Positions 15,803 through 23,776 of a DNA stretch of 34,968 nucleotides are shown piece by piece (within the stretch, counting starts at the first letter, position 1; the number at the start of each line of letters is the position of its first letter). Below the pieces are notes generated by a model that saw only the letters and a list, made by a program, of their open reading frames with translations, had not been told where the DNA came from and ran no database searches. Source of the DNA: Rhodoplanes serenus (lineage in GTDB: Bacteria; Pseudomonadota; Alphaproteobacteria; Rhizobiales; Xanthobacteraceae); assembly GCA_945861855.1 (NCBI GenBank), contig CAMAWG010000027.1:1-34968 (forward strand), given 5' to 3'. A program made the position numbers and the translations under genes.

Positions 15803-16312
15803 ATGGCGCGTCGGCCGTTGATGAAAGCGAAAGCGCCACCGCGGCCGAAGCCTGCCGCGCAGCACCCGGTCGAGCTCGGCTGGCTCGGCGGCACCGCCGG
15901 CTTCTACCTGCGCACGGCGCAGGAGGCCGCGTTCCAGGCCTTCGCGAGAAGGGCCAACGGCGCGGATGCGCGACCCTGGCGCTTTGCGGTGCTCGCGCTC
16001 ATCGATGCCAATCCCGGATTGACGCAGGGCGAACTCGCGGCGGCGATACGGCGCAACACGTCGAGTCTTACACCCGTGCTCGACGATTTATGCCGACAGG
16101 GATACGTGAGCCGCCAGCGGCTTGAAAGCGACCGCAGAACCTACGCTCTCAAGCTCATGCCGAAAGGCAATGCGGCACGGATCAAGCTCTTGGCCAGCGC
16201 CGTCGAACACGAGCGTGAGCTCGACCGGATCGTCGGATCCAATCGCGCGCAGTTCATCCGGATTCTGCAAAAGGTCGCTACAGCCTTCGCGCAGGACGCG
16301 ACCTCAAAATGA
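15803..16312 (+). CDS. MarR-family transcriptional regulator
   Basis: This is a 169-aa winged-helix regulator. The start at 15803 follows GGAGG (15793-15797) by five bases; an upstream in-frame Met has no such site. An N-terminal basic Pro/Lys tail (1-20) precedes the dimerisation helix (32-50). The wHTH covers about 57-125: recognition helix RRNTSSLTPVLDDLCRQG, then the wing with DRRTYALKLMPKG. It probably binds the palindrome at 15737-15752 and controls itself, the LLM gene 36 bases downstream, and perhaps the divergent amidase. The inducer is unknown; MarR proteins of catabolic clusters often sense the aromatic or amide substrate or its CoA ester. Confidence 0.87.
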   Translation: MARRPLMKAKAPPRPKPAAQHPVELGWLGGTAGFYLRTAQEAAFQAFARRANGADARPWRFAVLALIDANPGLTQGELAAAIRRNTSSLTPVLDDLCRQGYVSRQRLESDRRTYALKLMPKGNAARIKLLASAVEHERELDRIVGSNRAQFIRILQKVATAFAQDATSK

Positions 16313-16348
16313 AGCCGGAAGATTCCGTATCAGAAGCACGGAGGACGG

Positions 16349-17380
16349 ATGATCAAGCCATGGGTCTTTGAGTTTTTTCCCGAGCTCGGAGGCGAGGGTC
16401 ACGACCCGGAGCCGCGCGAGGTGGCAGCCTACTTCGCGCGCTATCTCGATCTCTGGGTCAGGGACGAAGCGCTCGGTTTTGAGGGCATCTTTTTCAGCGA
16501 GCACCATTTCGGCGGATCGTTCTCAGCGTCTCCGAACCTCCTGATCGCCACGGTCGCCGCGCGCACACGCAGGCTTCGTCTCGGGGTCATGGGCGTGGTG
16601 CTGCCGTACTATCACCCGGCGCGCGTCATCGAGGAACTGGGATTGCTGGATTACCTGACCGGCGGCCGCCTCGAACTCGGGACCGCCATCGGCGTGCCGC
16701 AGGAACTGGCACGCCTCAACATCAGCATGGAAGAAGCGCGGGAGCGTAGCAACGAAATCACCGATGCGATCGATGCGTCGCTGAGCGGCAAGGCCATTTC
16801 GCTGAACGGCAAGCACTTCGCCTTTTCCAACCTGCGGCTTCTGCCGCGCACCTTCCAACGGCCGTCGCCGCCACGATGGACCACGGTGGTGAGCGCCGAG
16901 TCGGCCCGGAGGGCTGCACGCCGAGGGTGGAAAATCTCGACCGGCTTCAATTCGACGGCGACGGTCAAGACGATTTTCGACGCCTATCGCGACGAAGCCA
17001 AAGCGGCCGGCCTTGCCGCCGGGCCCGATTGCCTCGCGCTGCGGCGGCGGGTGACGATTGCGCCCACACCGGACGAGGCGCAGAGCTATGGCGCTGCCGT
17101 GGCCAAGCGCCTGAAAGCCTATGTGGCACAGGATTCCAGAGTCACTCAGAGCGTTCCGGACAGCCCGGCACGGTCCGGCGGTTTCACCGTCAGCGACGAT
17201 GAGTTCATCACCGGAACGCCGAAGCAGGTTGCGACTCAAATCATCGAGCAGTGCCGCGCCGTCGGAGCGGGGCATTTTTTGACGGTGCTGCACTGGAGCG
17301 CGCCGGTCGATGAAGTCTCACAGGCGCACGAGTTATTCGGCCGAGAGGCCATCCCGCTAATGCGAGCGGCTCCGCCGTGA
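16349..17380 (+). CDS. LLM-class flavin-dependent oxidoreductase (third, MarR-linked)
   Basis: This 343-aa luciferase-like monooxygenase has a strong GGAGGAC site before the ATG. Family segments are FEGIFFSEHHFGGSF near residues 43-57, GVVLPYYHPARVIEELGLLDYL near 85-106, and GGRLELGTAIGVP near 108-120. It is most similar in layout to the LLM at 4627 (both have HHF and YHPAR/YHPVR), unlike the one at 11440. It is encoded directly after the MarR gene, so the two form an operon, and the divergent amidase may act on the same compound. No reductase partner is visible. Confidence 0.87.
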   Translation: MIKPWVFEFFPELGGEGHDPEPREVAAYFARYLDLWVRDEALGFEGIFFSEHHFGGSFSASPNLLIATVAARTRRLRLGVMGVVLPYYHPARVIEELGLLDYLTGGRLELGTAIGVPQELARLNISMEEARERSNEITDAIDASLSGKAISLNGKHFAFSNLRLLPRTFQRPSPPRWTTVVSAESARRAARRGWKISTGFNSTATVKTIFDAYRDEAKAAGLAAGPDCLALRRRVTIAPTPDEAQSYGAAVAKRLKAYVAQDSRVTQSVPDSPARSGGFTVSDDEFITGTPKQVATQIIEQCRAVGAGHFLTVLHWSAPVDEVSQAHELFGREAIPLMRAAPP

Positions 17381-17395
17381 CCGCCGGGGTCTCCG

Positions 17396-17761
17396 CTACC
17401 CCGGCGTCACTTCGATCTTGTCGACGCGGTTCGGATAGAACGCCAAGTGCCCTTCGATCTCCTTCATCGCGGGGAACGGGGTCTCGTAGCTCCAGATCGC
17501 ATTCTCGGCCGCGCGGTCGCCGACCTTGATCGTATAGTAGGACGCGTCGCCCTTGTAGGGGCAGTGCGTCGAATTCGCGGTGCGCTCGAATAGCGCCGTC
17601 TGCGCGTCCTCGCGCGGAATGTAGAACACCGGCTTGTAGGCCGCCTCCTGCAGCACCAGCGCGCGTTTCGTGTCGGCGACGACCGTGCCGTTGAAGGTCA
17701 CGCGCACGCGCTCGGGCGACGGCGTGATGGCGATCGGATGATCGGGCCCAGGAATCTTCAT
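17396..17761 (-). CDS. DUF427 domain protein
   Basis: This 121-aa small beta-rich soluble protein matches the DUF427 family. Hallmarks are the first strand VRVTFNGTVVADT, the HCPYKGDASYYTI segment near residues 66-78, NAIWSYETPFPAMKEIEGHLAFYP near 87-110, and the VDKIEV end. The family has no firmly assigned activity. The protein ends 16 bases from the convergent LLM gene and starts 31 bases after the stop of the hydroxyacid oxidase on the same strand, so the two may be cotranscribed. Confidence 0.9.
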   Translation of the reverse strand: MKIPGPDHPIAITPSPERVRVTFNGTVVADTKRALVLQEAAYKPVFYIPREDAQTALFERTANSTHCPYKGDASYYTIKVGDRAAENAIWSYETPFPAMKEIEGHLAFYPNRVDKIEVTPG

Positions 17762-17791
17762 TGCAGACTCATCTTCATAACACCCTCATCT

Positions 17792-18952
17792 TCATTGTGG
17801 CCTCCTTTGAGATTCGGTGTCGGCCAGCACGTCGCGGTTGATCTCGGCGACGCTTTTGACGCCGCACAGCGCCATGGTGATGTCGAGCTCCTTGCCGAGG
17901 ATCTCGATCGCGCGGGAGACGCCGGCCTGCCCGCCCGCGCCGAGCCCGTAGATATAGGACCGCCCGACGATGCAGGAGCGTGCGCCGAGCGCCAGCGCCC
18001 GCATGATGTCGGCGCCGGTGCGGACGCCGGAATCGAACATCACCTCGATCTCGGAGCCGACCGCATCCACCACGCGCGGCAATGACGAGATCGCCGACGG
18101 CGCGCCGTCGAGCTGGCGGCCGCCGTGATTGGACACGCTGATGGCGTCGGCGCCGGTCGTCACCGCGATCTTGGCGTCGTCCACGTCGAGGATGCCCTTG
18201 AGAATGAGCTTGCCCGGCCACAGGCTCTTCACCCACTCCACGTCCTTCCAGCTCAAGGTCGGGTCGAACTGGCTCGCGGTCCATGCGGCCAGCGAATTGA
18301 TGTTCTCCATGCCCTTCACGTGGCCCGCGAGGTTGCCGAAGGTCTTGCGCTTGCCCTTGAGGATGGAGAGCGCCCAGGCGGGCTTGGTGGCGATGTCGAT
18401 GACGTTCCTGAGCTTGATCTCCGGCGGCACGGTGAGCCCGTTGCGCACGTCGTTGTGCCGCTGGCCCAGCACCTGAAGATCGACCGTCAGCATCAGCGCG
18501 CTGCATTTCGCCGCCGCCGCGCGCTGGATCAGTTCGCGGATGAAGCCGCGGTCGCGCATGACGTAGAGCTGGAACCAGAACGGCTTGTCGACCGACTGGG
18601 CCACATCCTCGATCGAATTGATCGACATGGTGGACAGCGTGTAGGGGATGCCCGCCGCCTGCGCCGCGCGGCAGGCCATGATCTCGCCGTCGCCGTACAT
18701 CATGCCGCCGAGCCCGATCGGGCCCAGCGCTAGCGGCACCGGCACCTTCTCGCCCAGGATCGTGGTGGCGGTGCTGCGCTGGTCGACGTCCCGCAGCACG
18801 CGTTGCCGTAGCTTGATGCGCTCCATGTCGGAGCGGTTGGCGCGCAGCGTTTCCTCGCTGTAGGAGCCGGCCTCGGCGTAATCGAAGAACATCTTCGGGA
18901 CATTGCGCCGCGCGCGGAGCCGCAGGTCCTCGATGCTGGGAAAAGACTTCAT
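17792..18952 (-). CDS. FMN-dependent alpha-hydroxy-acid oxidase/dehydrogenase (LldD/glycolate oxidase type)
   Basis: This 386-aa TIM-barrel flavoenzyme oxidises L-2-hydroxy acids to 2-keto acids; L-lactate is the likeliest substrate. The catalytic His276 and substrate Arg279 are in SNHGGRQLDG, the FMN-contacting Lys252 in LILKGI, and Tyr25 in FFDYAEAGS. The C-terminal FMN-phosphate site is FDSGVRTG and VGRSYIYGL. The N-terminal APIG-type motif reads GPIGLGG at 77-83. A segment near 180-230 (LRNVIDIATKPAW) is the loop that in some homologs contacts the membrane. It is closest to L-lactate dehydrogenases of the LldD type, but (S)-mandelate or glycolate cannot be ruled out. Electron acceptor genes are absent. 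Confidence 0.9.
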   Translation of the reverse strand: MKSFPSIEDLRLRARRNVPKMFFDYAEAGSYSEETLRANRSDMERIKLRQRVLRDVDQRSTATTILGEKVPVPLALGPIGLGGMMYGDGEIMACRAAQAAGIPYTLSTMSINSIEDVAQSVDKPFWFQLYVMRDRGFIRELIQRAAAAKCSALMLTVDLQVLGQRHNDVRNGLTVPPEIKLRNVIDIATKPAWALSILKGKRKTFGNLAGHVKGMENINSLAAWTASQFDPTLSWKDVEWVKSLWPGKLILKGILDVDDAKIAVTTGADAISVSNHGGRQLDGAPSAISSLPRVVDAVGSEIEVMFDSGVRTGADIMRALALGARSCIVGRSYIYGLGAGGQAGVSRAIEILGKELDITMALCGVKSVAEINRDVLADTESQRRPQ

Positions 18953-19038
18953 GGCGGGAGCATCCGTGTGGGAACCGCCCTATCGATAGCATGAAAAGGC
19001 CGGTCCGGCCGCCTGTTGGGCCTCGTCTGGGGGGCCGG

Positions 19039-19064
19039 GGAACGCAACCGCCCGGTCGTGCGTT
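19039..19064 (+). promoter_or_regulatory. EcfG-type general stress promoter
   Basis: GGAAC (19039-19043) and CGTT (19061-19064) are separated by exactly 17 bases. This is the consensus of alphaproteobacterial EcfG sigma factors (GGAAC-N16-17-CGTT). It points at the small gene starting at 19099, about 35 bases beyond. Confidence 0.7.
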
Positions 19065-19098
19065 GGTATGGACTGAATTCACCGGGAAGGAGAAACTT

Positions 19099-19302
19099 AT
19101 GGCGCATCCCGCGACCACCAAACGCGGCGGCGATCCGGACGTGAAGCACAAGCCGCGGCACGAGAAGCCGGACGACGCAATGGAGCGGAAGCTCGAAGAA
19201 GGCCTGGAGGAATCGATGGCGGGGTCCGACCCCGTGAGCATCACCCAGCCGTCCCCCAGCAAAGTCGATAAGGAGCGTTCGGAAAAGGAGCGCTCCAACT
19301 GA
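19099..19302 (+). CDS. Small hydrophilic protein, probable general-stress regulon member
   Basis: This 67-aa highly charged protein (many Lys, Glu, Asp) has no membrane segment and is probably disordered with one helix (DDAMERKLEEGLEESMA, about 25-41). The segment LEESMAGSDPVSITQPSP resembles a motif found in many small alphaproteobacterial proteins of unknown function. The start at 19099 has AAGGAG six bases upstream. It lies 35 bases behind a consensus EcfG promoter and is closed by a perfect terminator, so it forms a one-gene unit. Function unknown; stress induction is inferred from the promoter. Confidence 0.75.
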   Translation: MAHPATTKRGGDPDVKHKPRHEKPDDAMERKLEEGLEESMAGSDPVSITQPSPSKVDKERSEKERSN

Positions 19303-19320
19303 ACGGAACTGTTGTTTTTC

Positions 19321-19351
19321 GCAAAAGCCGGCCATTTTGGCCGGCTTTTGC
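19321..19351 (+). terminator. Intrinsic terminator after the small stress gene
   Basis: Perfect 13-bp arms, GCAAAAGCCGGCC and GGCCGGCTTTTGC, flank a five-base loop ATTTT. The U-rich part lies in the distal arm. It could stop transcripts from both directions and insulates glmM. Confidence 0.85.
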
Positions 19352-19503
19352 ATGATTGCCCGTTCTCCGGTAAACCCTCTGATAAGGTTACTCACGTCGC
19401 CTTGCGGCGGCGCCACGATCAAAACATTTCTTGAAGGCGTCCGGTGTATGCCACCGTGGGGTGGGGCGTGGACAAAGAGAATTCCGGTTCGGGGACATTC
19501 GGC

Positions 19504-20847
19504 GTGGTTCGCAAATATTTCGGCACCGATGGTATCCGCGGGCGCGCCAATGGCACGATCACGCCGGAGCTTGCGCTGAAGGTCGGCCAGGCCGCGGGGC
19601 TCTTGTTCCAGAACGGCGACCACCGGCATCGCGTCCTGATCGGCAAGGACACGCGGCTGTCCGGCTACATGATCGAGAACGCTCTGGTGGCGGGCTTCAC
19701 CTCGGTCGGGATGGACGTGCTGCTCACCGGCCCGATGCCGACGCCGTCGGTTGCCATGCTGACGCGCTCCATGCGCGCCGATCTCGGCGTGATGATCTCC
19801 GCCTCGCACAACCCCTACGACGACAACGGCATCAAGCTGTTCGGGCCGGACGGCTACAAGCTGTCCGACGAGCTCGAGCTGAAGATCGAGAAGCTGATCG
19901 ACGGCGATCTCACCAAGCGGCTGGCGAAGTCGCCCGATCTCGGACGCGCCAAGCGCATCGACGGGGTGCAAGACCGTTACATCGAATTCGCCAAGCGCAC
20001 TCTGCCGCGCAACATGTCGCTGGAGGGCCTGCGCATCGTGATCGACTGCGCCCACGGCGCCGCCTATCAGGTGGCGCCCGACGCGTTGTGGGAACTGGGC
20101 GCCGAGGTCATCAAATTCGGCGTCGAGCCCGACGGCTTCAACATCAACAAGGATTGCGGCTCGACCGAGCCCGGCGCGCTGGCCGGCAAGGTGCGCGAGG
20201 TGCGCGCCGACATCGGCATCGCCCTCGACGGCGACGCCGACCGGATGCTCATCGTCGACGAGCGCGGGCACGTCGTCGATGGCGACCAGATCATGGCGGT
20301 GATCGCGGAAAGCTGGCACGCCGACGGCCGTCTCTCGAAGCCCGGCGTCGTCGCAACGGTGATGTCGAACCTCGGCCTCGAGCGCCATCTCGGCGCGCTC
20401 GGCCTGACGCTCGCGCGGACCGCGGTCGGCGACCGCTACGTGCTCGAGTACATGCGCGAGCATGGTTACAACGTCGGCGGCGAAGCCTCCGGCCACATCA
20501 TTCTATCGGACTATGCTACCACCGGGGATGGCCTGGTCGCCGCGCTGCAGGTGCTGGCGGTGGTCCAGAAGCAAAACAAGCCGGTGTCGCAGGTCTGTCA
20601 CCGCTTCGAGCCGCTGCCGCAGATCTTGCGCAACGTCCGCTACAAGAAGGGCAAGCCGCTGGAAGACGCCAAGGTCCGGCTTGCCATCAAGAGCGCCGAG
20701 CAGAAGCTCAACGGCCAGGGTCGCCTGGTGATCCGCCCCTCCGGCACCGAGCCGGTGATCCGGGTGATGGGCGAGGGGGACGACAAGTCCCTGGTCGAGG
20801 ACGCGGTGGACGGCATCGTCGAGGCGCTGACCGCGGTTGCCGCGTAG
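19504..20847 (+). CDS. glmM: Phosphoglucosamine mutase
   Basis: GlmM interconverts glucosamine-6-phosphate and glucosamine-1-phosphate for peptidoglycan and LPS precursor synthesis. With the GTG at 19504 the protein is 447 aa and begins [13 protein letters not shown], as the family does; an upstream in-frame GTG at 19444 would add 20 unrelated residues. Domain 1 has the phosphoserine Ser101 in ISASHNP (E. coli Ser102). The metal loop DGDADR is near 243-248, the sugar-binding EASGH near 327, and the phosphate-binding RPSGTEP near 412-418. It is usually next to folP or ftsH in relatives; here its neighbours are a stress gene and bfd. Confidence 0.96.
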   Translation: MVRKYFGTDGIRGRANGTITPELALKVGQAAGLLFQNGDHRHRVLIGKDTRLSGYMIENALVAGFTSVGMDVLLTGPMPTPSVAMLTRSMRADLGVMISASHNPYDDNGIKLFGPDGYKLSDELELKIEKLIDGDLTKRLAKSPDLGRAKRIDGVQDRYIEFAKRTLPRNMSLEGLRIVIDCAHGAAYQVAPDALWELGAEVIKFGVEPDGFNINKDCGSTEPGALAGKVREVRADIGIALDGDADRMLIVDERGHVVDGDQIMAVIAESWHADGRLSKPGVVATVMSNLGLERHLGALGLTLARTAVGDRYVLEYMREHGYNVGGEASGHIILSDYATTGDGLVAALQVLAVVQKQNKPVSQVCHRFEPLPQILRNVRYKKGKPLEDAKVRLAIKSAEQKLNGQGRLVIRPSGTEPVIRVMGEGDDKSLVEDAVDGIVEALTAVAA

Positions 20848-20917
20848 GCGACGGCTCGGGCGCGGGGCTTGGTTGGCGGCCTGTGGTTAAAGCTCAAAAC
20901 CCCAGCAAAACCGGCGT

Positions 20918-20941
20918 TTGACAGTTTAGACAACCTGTAAA
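20918..20941 (+). promoter_or_regulatory. bfd upstream region: TTGACA followed by a degenerate Irr-box-like palindrome
   Basis: TTGACA (20918-20923) is directly followed by TTTAGACAACCTGTAAA (20925-20941), which matches 11 of 14 defined positions of the iron control element TTTAGAA-N3-TTCTAAA bound by Irr in rhizobia. No good -10 lies at standard distance, so the exact promoter is unclear. Iron control of bfd would be expected. Confidence 0.4.
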
Positions 20942-21007
20942 ATCGGTCGATTTCTTTTGCCCGCGGCCGGGTGCTGAAGTATCGATGGTTCCGCTCGGGA
21001 CCTTTCC

Positions 21008-21223
21008 ATGATCGTCTGCTCCTGCAATGTCTTGACGGACCACGATGTCCGCACCGCGGTCGCTGCGGAGTCGCGTCCGCGCTCGACCGGGCAGGTCTAT
21101 GGCTGCCTCGGCTGCAGCGCCCAATGCGGGCGCTGCGCGCGCACCATCCGCAAGATCATGGACGAGGCGCTCGACGCCTCCGCTTCCGCCTGTGGCGGCT
21201 GCGCGGGGCACGCGGAATCCTGA
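21008..21223 (+). CDS. bfd: Bacterioferritin-associated ferredoxin
   Basis: This 71-aa [2Fe-2S] protein docks on bacterioferritin and reduces its core to release iron. The cluster ligands are Cys4, Cys6 and a CLGC pair at Cys33/Cys36 in the order typical of Bfd (CSC..CxxC). Three further Cys follow: CGRC at 40-43 and CGGC at 62-65 make the tail more Cys-rich than in E. coli Bfd (64 aa). It precedes bfr by 138 bases, and both have Irr-box-like sites upstream. High expression under iron limitation is typical for bfd. Confidence 0.9.
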   Translation: MIVCSCNVLTDHDVRTAVAAESRPRSTGQVYGCLGCSAQCGRCARTIRKIMDEALDASASACGGCAGHAES

Positions 21224-21291
21224 CGACTTTCGATTTCCGGTGGTGGAATGTGCGGTGGACGCCGCATATGTCCCGTGGCTGAAACCAATTC

Positions 21292-21313
21292 TATAATCTA
21301 GAATTGTTCTAAC
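21292..21313 (+). promoter_or_regulatory. bfr promoter -10 and Irr box (iron control element)
   Basis: A perfect -10 TATAAT (21292-21297) is followed at once by TCTAGAATTGTTCTAAC (21297-21313), whose core TAGAA-TTG-TTCTA is a perfect inverted repeat. It matches 12 of 14 defined positions of the rhizobial ICE (TTTAGAA-N3-TTCTAAA). The box covers the expected start point, a classical repressor position. A second inverted repeat, AATTCT-N7-AGAATT (21287-21305), overlaps it. Repression by Irr under low iron is the likely meaning. Confidence 0.7.
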
Positions 21314-21361
21314 GACCGATGGACCCGGTCGCCCATCGGATCACAGCCACGGGAGTACAGC

Positions 21362-21847
21362 ATGAAGGGCGATGCCAAGGTCGTCGAATTCCTCAACAAG
21401 GCGCTGCGGCACGAGCTCACCGCCGTCAATCAATACTGGCTGCACTACCGGCTCCTGGACAACTGGGGCCTCAAATCGCTGGCCAAGTACTGGCGCAAGG
21501 AATCCATCGAAGAGATGGAGCATGCCGACAAGCTGATCGAGCGCATCATTTTCCTCGACGGCTTTCCGAACCTGCAGGTGCTCGATCCGCTCCGCATCGG
21601 CCAGAACGTCAAGGAGGTGCTTGACTGCGACCTCGCGACCGAGATTTCCGCGCGCGCGCTCTACGAGGAGGCGGCGACGCATTGCCACGGCGTGCGCGAT
21701 TACGTCACCCGCGATCTGTTCGAGAAGCTGATGCACGACGAGGAAGAGCACATCGACTTCCTCGAAACCCAGATCGATCTCGTCGCCAAGCTCGGCGTCG
21801 AACTCTACTCGCAGCACCATATCGGCGAGATCAAAGACTCCGATTGA
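21362..21847 (+). CDS. bfr: Bacterioferritin
   Basis: This 161-aa subunit forms a 24-mer cage that oxidises and stores iron and binds haem between subunits. All ferroxidase ligands are at the E. coli positions: Glu18, Glu51, His54, Glu94, Glu127, His130. The haem ligand Met52 is also present. GGGAG lies seven bases before the ATG. The gene has its own promoter with an Irr box and ends before a perfect terminator hairpin, so it can be transcribed apart from bfd, which is useful because storage and release are needed under opposite iron states. Confidence 0.97.
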   Translation: MKGDAKVVEFLNKALRHELTAVNQYWLHYRLLDNWGLKSLAKYWRKESIEEMEHADKLIERIIFLDGFPNLQVLDPLRIGQNVKEVLDCDLATEISARALYEEAATHCHGVRDYVTRDLFEKLMHDEEEHIDFLETQIDLVAKLGVELYSQHHIGEIKDSD

Positions 21848-21880
21848 GCGCCGCGCCATAGCGGTGAACGAGAGATTAAC

Positions 21881-21911
21881 GGCCCGCGAATTCATCGGGA
21901 ATTCGCGGGCC
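21881..21911 (+). terminator. Terminator hairpin after bfr
   Basis: Perfect 13-bp arms, GGCCCGCGAATTC and GAATTCGCGGGCC, enclose the loop ATCGG. Only a short T stretch (GTTTCG) follows, so it may be a weak intrinsic terminator or a stabilising 3' hairpin. Confidence 0.7.
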
Positions 21912-21937
21912 GTTTCGCATCGGCGCAGGCCTGAACC

Positions 21938-21980
21938 GTTAACAATCACGGTTAAGAAGTAAGGTTAATCTCCGCTTAAA
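21938..21980 (+). promoter_or_regulatory. GTTAA direct repeats with 13-bp period and a CtrA-like box
   Basis: GTTAA occurs at 21938, 21951 and 21964, each exactly 13 bases apart. The last overlaps TTAA-TCTCCGC-TTAAA (21965-21980), which fits the CtrA consensus TTAA-N7-TTAAC except for the final base. It lies about 85 bases before the first outer-membrane protein gene and could give cell-cycle or other regulated expression. Confidence 0.45.
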
Positions 21981-22060
21981 CATTCGCTGCCATCCTCACC
22001 CTCGTTGGTGATCCCCGCGGAGTCGCGATGCATGACTCCGCGCGACGAGAGGGTGATGTC

Positions 22061-22852
22061 ATGGTGAGCGTGAAAGTGGCGTCGGTTGCCGGAGCCGTCG
22101 CGCTGTTTGCGACAGCGGCGAATGCGGCGGACATGCCGCAACTGCCCCCGGTCTATATTCCGCAGATCGAGGAATACTCCGCCTCGGGATGGTATCTCCG
22201 CGGCGACATCGGCATGAGCAATCAGCGCGTCGGCAGCATGTTCAACGTGCTCTACGACACGGCATCCTCGGTCACCAACGTCCAGAAGGACTTCGATAGC
22301 GCCCCGACTTTCGGGCTGGGCATCGGCTATCAGTTCAACCACTGGCTGCGCGCCGACCTGACCGGCGAGTATCGGGGCAAGGCGACGTTCCACGGCTTCG
22401 ACATCGTCCAGAGCGGCGGCGCGACGTTCAGCGACGAATAACGCGCCAGCAAGTCCGAGTGGCTGGTCCTCGCCAATATCTACGCGGATCTCGGCACCTG
22501 GTATTCGTTCACGCCCTTCGTCGGCGCGGGCATCGGCGGATCGCGGGTTACGATCAGCAACTTCATGGACATCAACACTCCGACCGGCGGCGTGGCCTAC
22601 GCCGACGCGGCGTCGAAGTGGAACTTCGCCTGGGCGCTGCACGCCGGCGTGTCCTACAAGATCAATTCGCAGCTCTCGTTCGAATTCGCCTACCGCTACG
22701 CCAATCTCGGCGACGGCATCACCGGCGACATCATCACCTACACCGGCATCAGCACGGTCAACAATCCGATGGAGTTTCGGAACATCACCTCGCACGACCT
22801 GAAATTCGGTCTGTGCTGGCTGCTCGAGCCGCCGATGCAGACGCAGCGATGA
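22061..22852 (+). pseudogene. Outer-membrane beta-barrel protein gene (Omp25/31-like) split by one in-frame stop
   Basis: The start at 22061 gives a signal peptide (cleavage after AANA, about residue 24). Then come barrel strands such as GWYLRGDIGMSNQRVG and FGLGIGYQFNHWLRADLTGEYRG, up to an in-frame TAA at 22439-22441 (codon 127). The same frame continues without shift as RASKSEWLVLANIYADLGTW, SFTPFVGAGIGG and further strands, ending LKFGLCWLLEP and a tail at 22852. Total length would be about 263 aa. Homologs have Tyr before Arg at this place, so a single TAT/TAC to TAA change explains it. It is an inactivated gene, a sequencing error or, less likely, read-through. A second, different barrel gene follows 43 bases on. 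Confidence 0.8.
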
Positions 22853-22895
22853 TGTTGCCGCCGCTCATGCGGCGCGGTTGAGCGGGACCGCGCAT

Positions 22896-23630
22896 ATGAC
22901 CAGGGTTACGGCCCTCATCGCCGGCTGTCTCGGAGCACTCGCGTTCGTCGCGGGCGCTCAAGCCGCCGATCCGGGCCGGTCCTGGCCTCTGCCGGAAGTC
23001 CGCTACGAGAAACCGGAGCAGCCGCAGTACAAGGAATTGCTTTCCGGCTGGTACCTGCGCGGCGACCTCGGCTATCGCTTCAACAAGGTCGGTGGCTTCG
23101 AAGGCTCGAGCCCGGTGACCAGCCACGACTATCGCAACGCGATGGCTGTGACCTTCGGCTTTGGCTACAAGTACCAATGGTTTCGCGCCGATGTGACGCT
23201 CGATCGCGGCCTGCGGACAAACTACGGCGGCACCACCTCGACCGGCGGCGTGCTGCAGCCGCAATACTCCGCCAAGATCGACGCGCTGTCGCTGCTGGCG
23301 AATGCCTACATCGATTTCGGCACATGGGGCGGCTTCACACCGTATGTCGGCGGCGGCATCGGCGGCACGCGCCTGAAAAGCACGCGCTTCCATGACACCG
23401 GCGATCCGGCCGGCGCTCTGGCGCCCGGCGAAGTGAAGAATTTTTCCTGGGCCTTGATGGGAGGCGTGGCCTTCCAGGTGCTGCCGAACTGGATGATCGA
23501 TGTAGGCTTCCGCCACCTCGATATGGGCGACGTGCCGAGCACCCTGAATACGGGGCTGGTCCCTCCCGCGAATTTCAAGAAGCTGACGGCGGACGAAGTC
23601 CGCATCGGCATCCGGTTCCTGTTCGACTGA
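22896..23630 (+). CDS. Outer-membrane beta-barrel protein (Omp25/31-like)
   Basis: This 244-aa protein has a signal peptide (cleavage near AQA, residue 23) and then a periplasm-facing linker rich in Pro and Glu. The barrel starts at GWYLRGDLGYRFN near residue 51 and ends with the C-terminal strand ADEVRIGIRFLFD, a typical outer-membrane sorting signal with terminal aromatic and Asp. Internal family motifs are AYIDFGTWGGFTPYVGGGIGG near 138-158 and DVGFRHLDMGD. It shares the fold of the split gene before it but is clearly diverged; the intact copy may cover the lost function. Confidence 0.88.
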   Translation: MTRVTALIAGCLGALAFVAGAQAADPGRSWPLPEVRYEKPEQPQYKELLSGWYLRGDLGYRFNKVGGFEGSSPVTSHDYRNAMAVTFGFGYKYQWFRADVTLDRGLRTNYGGTTSTGGVLQPQYSAKIDALSLLANAYIDFGTWGGFTPYVGGGIGGTRLKSTRFHDTGDPAGALAPGEVKNFSWALMGGVAFQVLPNWMIDVGFRHLDMGDVPSTLNTGLVPPANFKKLTADEVRIGIRFLFD

Positions 23631-23776
23631 TTCTCAGGCACGCTTGACGGGTCTGCTCTTTGCCCGCCGGACGCGGCCTTTTTATTTGGCCGCTTGACGC
23701 GGGCGCGGCGCTTCCTTATCTCGGTCGGCGGGCCACCCCTCCCCACCGAGGGGCTTCTATCTGGAAGGATAGAGCC

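Noticed and set aside
22439..22441. Recoded stop (selenocysteine or programmed read-through) in the OMP gene
   Set aside because: TAA is not used for selenocysteine, no recoding structure is apparent, and a Tyr codon change is simpler.
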